Origin: Dama dama
Lineage: Eukaryota; Chordata; Mammalia; Artiodactyla; Cervidae
Direction of reading: 5' to 3'
DNA length: 64,000 nucleotides
Assembly (NCBI RefSeq): GCF_033118175.1
Contig: NC_083685.1
Coordinates: forward strand, 120,660,501 to 120,724,500
Part shown: positions 44,101-53,100 of the stretch, one piece after another
How the letters are laid out: each line of letters opens with the position of its first letter
Position numbering within the stretch: the stretch's first letter is position 1
Translations under genes and position numbers: made by a program
Notes under the pieces: model-generated
The model's database searches: none
What the model was told of the DNA's origin: nothing
What the model saw: only the letters and a program-made list of their open reading frames with translations

Positions 44101-47100
44101 CTGCCCCCAGGCCCCATGACTATCGCTCCCCACTCCCAACAGTGTCTCCTGGAGGAGAACTCACCAGGTAGGCAGGAATTTCAGGGCCCACAGGAGCACC
44201 ATATAAAATCTTGAAGGAGGGGTAGCTGCTATAGGAGGCCCTCCAACCTTCCTGGGTGACCATGGGAGTCTCCGCCTGTGCTGACACCGGGAGCCAGTTT
44301 GGAGCAAGGGGTCCCCTCAGGGGACACTGCACCCCTGGCTGGGGCCTGACAACTGCCCCTGGCAGTATGTGTGCCTGGGACCCTGAGGAATCTTTGAGAC
44401 CCAGCTTCTTCCATCCCTTAGGGGACTGTCCCTGGGGATGAGGGGGACAGAGACCCAGGGGAGGGCAGTGATCACATTTTCCATTTTACAGCTCTGCTCT
44501 GCTCTCTGTTGGGTACTCTGCTTCTGGGGAGGGAGAGAGATTTGGGTGAAGCTGGGAGAGCAGCCCCCCTGGAGGTTAAGGATTTAAAACCTAGGCAGCA
44601 AGGGCCACCCCTCTACACTGCAGGGGAAGATGGCCCAGCCAGGCCCAGTCTTCAGGCTCCCCAGCCTGGCTCCGTGGGCACTGCCCCTTGGGTGCAGACC
44701 CCTGGCCCAGCCTGCCTTGCCCCCTGCAGCTGCCAGGAGAGAGAGCTTTTCCACTGGCTGGCACTTGGCATGCTCTCCTCCATCACTGCCCCAGGGTCCA
44801 CTGTCAGGGCTGCTGAGCCTGCCTGGGGAGACCCCAGGCTGGAGATGGAGGGGCAGCAGGCTGGGGCCCAGGTGGAGGAGCCCTGGGACTCAGGGCCCAG
44901 TTGGACCCCTTGCCCCCAATTCTGCTCAGCATTGAGGTCAGCACTGCCTGGGGTCTGCAGTCCCCGGGAACAGCCCCTCACCCTCGGAGTCTACTGGCTG
45001 GCTAGTTCAGCCTGCCTCCTGGGCCCTCTGGGCAGCTAGCGTGGGAGCAGAATTCGGGGAATCCCTTGGGGCACAGGCGGCATGTGGGTGGGCTCAGCAG
45101 CTCTGGCCCTTCCTCTGGGGCCTTCACTGACCCTTCTTCCCTGCTGACCTCACCCGGCCCAGCCCGCAGGAGAATGGGCCCAGTGTGTTCCGTACAGGGC
45201 TGTGCCAAGCAGCCCCCAACAAAAGAGCCTTTGGGGTGCCTGGCGCTGGAATGCCAGCCTGTGGCAGGGGTGAGGGGACGGGCCACTCCACTGCCCTCCT
45301 CCCCAAGGCCTCCGCCCCAGCCACACTGCCTGCCTGGCCTTGCCTATGCGCTGGTCCCGGCTCCAGGGCCCGCTGTCTGCAGTCTGGCTTGTCCCTGTAG
45401 CCAGGGGCACAGCCTTCCCAGACCCACTTAGAAACATGCCCAGGTGTAGCTTGCAGGTCCACAACTCCCCTGGGCAGCAGGCACCCTGCTCCTGATGGCA
45501 GCCCCCATCAGGAGGGGGCAGGGGGCTCTGGGCAGCTTCCCAGAACAGGCCAGGCAGGCAGCCCCTTTGGAGGAAAGGCGAGAGAAGGTGGGGTGGTGAT
45601 GGAGGCCGAGCTGGCATCCCTGAGCCCCCTGCCCTATTACAGTGCAGCTGCTCAAGTCCACAGACCTGGGCCGGCACAGCCTTCTGTACCTGGAGGAGAT
45701 CGGCCACGGCTGGTTTGGGAAGGTGAGTTGCTGTCCCTGGGGTCAGTGGGGGCAGAGGCTGGCAGCATGGTCCCTTTTGCCTGGCAGGTGGAGCAGGCGG
45801 GCTTCCTCCCCAGTCCTGGGGTCTTCTCTTAAGGTGCACCCACTGAGCCCTCCCTGGGGGCCTCCGGGTCTGGCACCCCTTCTCCACAAATCCTGGTATC
45901 ACGCTGGCAGGTACCTGTGACTGGGCAGGGACAGGGAGCAGCGTCTGGGTCCTGGCTTCGCCCTGAGCACCAGGCAGGGGGTGGGGGACGGTGGGTCCAT
46001 CTTCCTCACGGCAGACCCCCAGAGCTCTGAGAACAGCTAGGGACCTTGGGGGAGGCAGACACTGAAGACAGAGTGTTACAGCCAGGAGGGTTTGCCTAGG
46101 AGGGATCCAGAAACCATTTTGCAGATGAGTAAATTGAGGCCTAGAGGAGCCCATGGACAGAGGAGCCTGGAGGGCTACAGTCCATGGGGTTGCAGAGTCG
46201 GACATGACTGAGGCAACTTAGCACACACTCAACTTGAGGCGCAGAATGAGCCAAGCTTTGGCCGGAGGAGCAAGGCTGGGGGCGGAGCCTGGGGAGGGTG
46301 GTGTCTGCCCACCTGGTGATGCCTGCCCCTCAGGTGTTCCTGGGGGAGGTGAACTCGGGCATCAGCAGCACCCAGGTGGTGGTGAAGGAGCTGAAGGCGA
46401 GCGCCAGCGTGCAAGAGCAGATGCAGTTCCTGGAGGAGGCACAGCCCTACAGGTGGGTGGCCCAGGGCACCGGCTCTGCTGGAGGGGCTGGGGTGGGGCA
46501 CTGCCCGGGAGGCGGGGGTGCGGGCCCTGCAGACAAAGGCAAGCTCTGTGCTGTTCCGCTCTCCTCGGCCCTGCAGCGCCAGCCCCCCGCCCCCTCGCCC
46601 CCTCCCTGCCCTGAGTGCGAGTCAGGGGTGGCCTGTTGGCTCCCGCAGGGCCCTGCAGCACAGCAACCTTCTCCAGTGCCTGGCCCAGTGTGCCGAGGTG
46701 ACGCCCTACCTGCTGGTGATGGAGTTCTGCCCGATGGTGAGTCGCCCGCTCCCCCTAGTCCCTGCCCTGCACTTCTGGAACATGGGACTGGCATCCTGCA
46801 GAGGGGCCTTGGCGGAGCCGGGGACCCCTCAGCCCCACCCTGTGGGCCTCAGATCCCCCCAAAGTGGGGTCCAGGTGGCCCTGCACCACTGCCTTCCAGA
46901 AGTGACCTGGGGGAGGAGGGAGGTGACCCCACCGCCATAGAGACGGCAGCTGTCCAGGCTGGGCATCCACGGTGCCCGGGGTGGGGGTGGGGGCAGCTGC
47001 GTCCCCATCTGCCTGTGCTGCTCAGAGTCACAGCGGTTTTCCCGAGGGTCACCCCGGCCTGCTTGGGGGGCTCAAAGCCCTCATGTCTGGTCCACAGCCT

Positions 47101-50100
47101 CGCTCATACTTTAGTCTCCAGCAGTGACTGCCTGTTAATGGCCTTGCGGGGCCCCTCACAAACAGACAGATGGACAGATGCACACACATGCGCGCACACA
47201 CACACATGCACAGCTGAGCCGCCTGCCCCCAGGGAGGTGCCCTTCCTCAGATGTGAGTCCCCCCTGCTGTCTAGTTTCTGGACTCCCAGGGCTTCCCCAG
47301 AACGGTTGGGAGCCCCTGGAGCTGGGCGGTGTCAGCCGGTCAGGGAGTTCCCGTGGACCCTCTGGTCACTGGCTCTCGGCTCTGTCGAGGCTCGGCTTCA
47401 CGGCCTGTGTGGCCTGTCTGCCGCCCACCATCCGAGGGGTGGCGAGCACCTGGCCCCAGGGGTCTGCAGGTGGGATGTGGCCCTGCTAGCCCTCAGGCCG
47501 GGGGTCAGCTTGGGGAAAGTGTCTGCTGCCCGTAGGATCATCCTGCTGATGGCTGGCCTCTGGGGGGCGGACACAGGGGCTTCACTGGGCAGCAGTAACC
47601 CCGCAGAGTTAGCAGGATGCCTGGTCTCCCACGGGCCCTGCTGGGGAGGGAGGGCCTGCGGGGCGGGCAGCCGCTCCCCGCTGGCTGGTAATGGTGCTGC
47701 CCTTCTCGACAGGGGGATCTCAAGGGCTACCTGCGGAGCTGTCGGGTGGCCGAGTCCATGGCGCCCGACCCCCTGACCCTGCAGCGCATGGCCTGCGAGG
47801 TGGCCTGTGGCGTCCTGCACCTGCATCGCAACAACTATGTGCACAGGTGAGGGCGGGGCCGGCCCGTGGGCTCTCAGCCTGGCCTCCACCCCTGCTCTGG
47901 GGGCCGCTGGAGGGGGGCCCTCAGTGAATTGGTTAGTCTTTGTTCAGCCTCTCGGGACCACCATGCAAAGGGATTTTATCAAATAAAAAGCACCAGGCAG
48001 AGGGGAGCTGGACACCTGCTTCTGCAGGAGGGTTAATCGAGGGGACACGCACTGTCTGGCTAGCCTGGGCAGGTACGTGGTAGGGCTGAGACCCGTCCTT
48101 TGTCCCCACGGTGGTCAGCGCTGCCCAGTGGCCCCATGCTGGCCCCCGCTTTCCTCTGTCTCCCTCAGGCCCGAGGGGAGGGGTGGCTCTGTCCTGTTTC
48201 CTGCCCTGGCCCCCAAAGTTGGAAAGATGGGCCAGGGTCCGGCCTAGGGGGGCGTGCCTGAAGAAGTGGCGATGGACGTGGCCCTGCCAGCCCTGGACAG
48301 CACATGGGCCGTCCTCCCCAACAATATCCTGGTGCTGAGTGATGACACACCAACTCCAGCATCAGTGATTTTGTTGAAGAGGGCAGCTGCCAGCCTCCCG
48401 ACTGCCTGCCGAGCCCAGGCCAGCCCAGCCCAGCCCACCCCACCCCAAGCACTCATCTGTGGCCCCCAGCACAGCTGCACTTTGGCCAAGGTGTGCTGAG
48501 CCCACGTTTGCCCCGGTGTCTCGGGCTCCAGACTCCCATGGGGCCATCAGGCAGGCAGGGGAGAAGCCAGTAGCCAAGGCTGGCCTTGGGTGGGAGATAA
48601 AGGTGGGCGTGAGCGGTCCCGCTGGGCGGGCACTCCACAGCACCCCCTGCCTGGGGCCCTGTGTGGACAGGGCCAGGGCAGGACCCGTGGCTCTCCATTT
48701 TTCCACTGACGCTTGCCTCTAGGGAGCGGAGGGTGGCAGTGTAGTGGGCCGGAGCAGACTGCTGTGTCCCCGGGCTGGCGCGCCCCCAAGGGACAGGTCT
48801 GCAGACTGGTGTCTGAGGAGAAGCAAGGGAGTGGATCGGCTTCCAGTGAGGGAGGCCCCACCCAAGGAGAGCCCTTGGGTACCTTGCAGCTGGCCCTGGG
48901 CCTCATTTTCCTTGTCTGCATTCTAATGTGTGTTGCCCCGTCCACTCAGACCCTCGAAGTGTCCAGGCTGGGGCTCTGGGCAGGGGGAGGGTGGGTGGGC
49001 AGGCTCTTGGATGCCCCTTTTCCCTCACCCACCAAACTGAGTCGAGGACACCCTTGTCAACAAGCGGCCCAGTCCCCTTGCTGTCCCAGGCGCCCCAACC
49101 TGGCACTGCCGGCTGACCCCACCCTCCCGCCCCCCAGTGACCTTGCTCTGAGGAACTGTCTGCTCACGGCTGACCTGACGGTCAAGATCGGCGACTACGG
49201 CCTGTCTCACGGCAAATACAGGGTGAGTAGGGGGGGCCGGACCAGGGCAGGGCTGCCCGCGCGGGCCCGGGATGACCCTGTCCCACGTGCCAACAGGAGG
49301 ACTACTTTGTGACGGCTGACCAGCTGTGGGTGCCGCTGCGCTGGATCGCGCCTGAGCTGGTGGACGAGGTGCACTGCAACCTGCTAGTGGTGGACCAGAC
49401 CAAGGCCAGCAACGTGTGGTGAGTGTGAGCCTGGCGGTCCCCGTGAGGACGCCACAACGCTCTGCCTGTCTGCAACCGCAGCCCTCACGGCGGCCCCGCC
49501 CGGTGCCGAGTGAATGTCCCGTGAGGGCCTGGGGCACTGAGGGGCTGAGTCCCACCTGCCCACCCGCAGGCTCCCTCGCATTGGAGGGGATGCAGACTGG
49601 CCCCTCAAGGCAAGGCCACGTGTGGGAGGCTGTGCTTGTCTGTCCAGCCCTGTTGCCCTGTAGGAGGTGGCCAAACACAGCCCCGGGTGAGGTCGTGGGG
49701 GTTCTGGAGCCACGACCAAGGCTCATGGCAGCGGGGCGGGCAGAGCTGCAGGGCCTGTGGAGGAAGCCCTGCCCCCCGTTCCCCTCCCAGGATCTACTGG
49801 GCCAACACCTGGAGATGGTAGGGTCAGAGTAGCAGGTTGAGACATGGGGCATCGTGGTAGCACCTGTTCCCATGAGAGGGGTGGGTAGGGGCTGGGGGTC
49901 TCCTGTGACCACAGCCTGGAGGCACTAGGCTGGGCAGGTGTTTGGACCCAGTACTGCAGCCTCTAGAGGCTTGGCCATGGTGGTCCCCCGTTCCTGGCCT
50001 TGACCCATCTCTGCTTTCCCCTCCTGTGCCCTTCCAGCCTGAGGCCTGTCCGGCCTCCCTCTGCTCCTGATGAACCCTCAGGGCCTGGATCCAGGGTTCA

Positions 50101-53100
50101 GCCCTCCTTCCTCTAGGGGTCTCCCCTGAGCCATTAATTCTGCCCCCGACACAGACACTCCATTTCCCCGCTCGACTCTCCACGTGGCTGACTCTCCCCT
50201 GCCTGCTCGCTCACCCACACTGACTGGTGTCCCCAGATGACTTTGGCCAAGGCCACTGTGACTTCTCTGTTGCCAAACCTGGTCTGTCCCTCGTGCCCCC
50301 AGCCTCCCAGGATGGCCTGGAGTCCCCAGGAGCTGGCAGAAGCCACCACCCACTGGAAGGATCCCAGTTGCCTTCTCCCAGCCCTCAGTGCGCTGACTGC
50401 CTGGCCAGTTCCCTTGGCCCACTCATGCTGGCTGGGGTGTCCCTAGGCCCCGCAACTCCCTTCCTCCAGCCTCCACAGGAGTCTGGTGGGACTGGGAGCT
50501 TCTCCAGGGCAGCTCCTGCCCCTGGCAGTGTCTGAGTTTCAGCCCGGCACGGGAATGAATGAATGAACAAACGGACTTGGCTGGTGGGAGGCCAGTCTGG
50601 CTTTTATTTGTCCAGGCACCCTGGGCATGGGCTCAGACCTGCCCAGGTGGCACGTCCTGCCCATTTACTGAAGGAAGGCGCTGTCTTCTGGCCACGGGTG
50701 TGATGATGGGAGCTGCCCTTGGCACCCAAGGCTTCGAGAACACTTGGACAGCCCTCTGATAGCCGTCATCCTCACAGGTCCCTAGGCGTGACCATCTGGG
50801 AACTCTTCGAACTGGGAGCACAGCCCTACCCCCACCACTCGGACCGGCAGGTGCTGGCCTATGCTGTCCGAGAACAGCAGCTCAAGCTGCCCAAGCCTCA
50901 GCTGCAGCTGACCCTCTCCGACCGCTGGTGAGGCCCCCAGGGCCAGGCAGGGGTGAGGTGGCCCTGGCGGGAAGGCCAAGGCAGAGAGGAGTGCTCTGGG
51001 TCCCTGGAGCCAAAGCGGCTCTTCCTGACCACCTGGGTTTCCAGTTCACCCTGGCTGCCCCCTGGCTAACTGTGACCTCTGGGCCACCTTCCGTGCCCTC
51101 GGTGGAATGTCTTCTTTACCCAAAACACAAATTTGCCTGCAGGCCTGGCAGGGATGAATGGGCTTGGGGAACCGTGCCCTGATCCATGCCATCGTCCACA
51201 TCACTGAGCCCATTTTAGGAGACTCCCTTAACTACCCCCAGGGGCTCTTGAGTGTGAGCAGGAGGGGAACCCAGACTGGCTGGGGGCAGACTGGCTCACT
51301 CCTTGGGGGCTGGGGTCCTGGCTGGGCAGTACCACCTGTGTGTGGCGGGGAGGCAGGGACTGAGCCCCAGGGCATCCCTTCCCGCAGGTACGAGGTGATG
51401 CAGTTCTGCTGGCTGCAGCCTGAGCAGCGGCCGACGGCCGAGGAGGTGCACCTGCTACTGTCCTACCTGTGCGCCAAGGGCGCCACGGAGGCGGAGGAGG
51501 AATTCGAGCGGCGCTGGCGCTCACTGCGGCCCGGTGGGGGCAGCGCGGGTGCCGGGCTAGGGGTGGCAGGCCTGGCCCTGGGGGGCACGGGTGAGCTGCT
51601 CGCCACCTCCTCCTTCCCGCTGCTGGAGCAGTTCGCTGGCGACGGCTTCCACGCGGAGGGCGACGACGTGCTGACAGTGACTGAGACCAGCCATGGCCTC
51701 AACTTCGAGTACAAGTGGGAAGCGGGCCGCGGCGCCGAGGCCTTCCCGCCACCAGAGGGCGCCCTGAGCCCGGGCCGAGAAGCGCGCCTGCAGGAGCTCT
51801 GTGTCCCGGATGGCGCGCCCCCGGGCGTGGTGCCGGTGCTCAGCGCTCACAGCCCCTCTGTGGGCAGTGAGTACTTCATCCGCCTGGAAGACCCCGCGCC
51901 TGCCGCGGACCATGACCCCGACTGCACTGGCTGTGCCCCCAGCACGCTTGCCGCCGCCCTGCGCCCCGATGGTAGTGACCAAGATGAAGACTCCGATGGG
52001 AGCACGGCGGCCTCGCTGGTCATGGAGCCGCTGCTCGGCCACGCGCCGCCCGCGGATGGCCCCTGGGGCCACTGCGACTACTACCCATGCAAGAGCCACG
52101 CCCGTGACCTTTCCTGCGCCTCCCGCTCACCCTCACCAGAGGCACCGATGCTGGCGGAGCCTGGAGCCGAGGATATCGACTGGGGCGTGGGGGCCTTCTG
52201 TCCCCCATTCTTTGAGGACCCACTGGGCATATCCCCCTCGCGGAGCTCTGGGGACCGACTATCCCCAGGTGGGGAGGAGCTGGGGGAGGCTGAGGCGTCC
52301 AGAGCTGCCCAGTACAGACACTGGAGCTCCAACGTGTCTGCCAACAACAACAGTGGCAGTCGAGAGCCGGAATCCTGGCTCCCAGGCCTCTCAGGCTACA
52401 CGGACTGCTGCCCTGGTGTGAAGCAGACCTTGTGGGCCATCCCTGAGCTGGGCCATCCTCTGACCCCAGAGGTTCCCAGAGAGTCTCTCCTTGGGCCAAA
52501 GGGGGCCTCCTTGGGTCAGGAGCTGGGCCACTGCCTTGGCCTCCCCCATCTGTATCCTGCTGAGGGCCTGACACCTGCCCCCTGCCTGGTCACCTCCGCC
52601 TGGACAGAGGCAGCCATAAGCGGGGGTGACAGTCCCCAGGCAGAGCCCAGGCTTGCAGAGGAGGCCGAGGGGTCTGCTGGACTCCAACTGCCCCTTCCCT
52701 CCATCCCATCCCCATCCCAAGAGGGAGCCCCACTTCCTGCTGAGGAGGCCAGCACCCCGCCCACCCTGCCTGCCTCACCCACGCCCACTGGCAGCCAGGC
52801 ACCTGCCACTGAGCCAGCCCAGACCCTCGACAGCGACAGCGGTAGCAGCTCCCCTGAGCTGGAGGCTCCAGGGAGTGAAGATGAGGACACCACCGAGGCC
52901 ACTTCTGGTGTCTTCACTGACTTGTCCAGTGACGGCCCACAGGCTGAGAAACTAGACGTGACACCAGCTTTCCGCTCCCTGCAGAAGCAGGTGGGGACCC
53001 CCGACTCCTTGGACTCCCTGGACATCCCGTCCTCGGCCAGTGATGGTGGCTGTGAGGTCTTCAGCCCATCAGCTGTCAGCACCCCTGGCGGGCAGCTCCG

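Larger units (their letters stand above)
47847..49137 (+). other. AATK: AATK intron 7, host of miR-338
   Basis: 1,291 bases. Carries the miR-338 hairpin near its middle. An AATAAA at 47,982-47,987 lies upstream of the hairpin and is a possible intronic poly(A) signal. The rest is unremarkable. Confidence 0.9.

Noticed and set aside
51158..51387. Start of a 992-codon open frame beginning before AATK exon 11
   Set aside because: The first 76 codons are intron 10. The exon 10 donor and exon 11 acceptor at 51,387 join in phase and match the kinase C-lobe.
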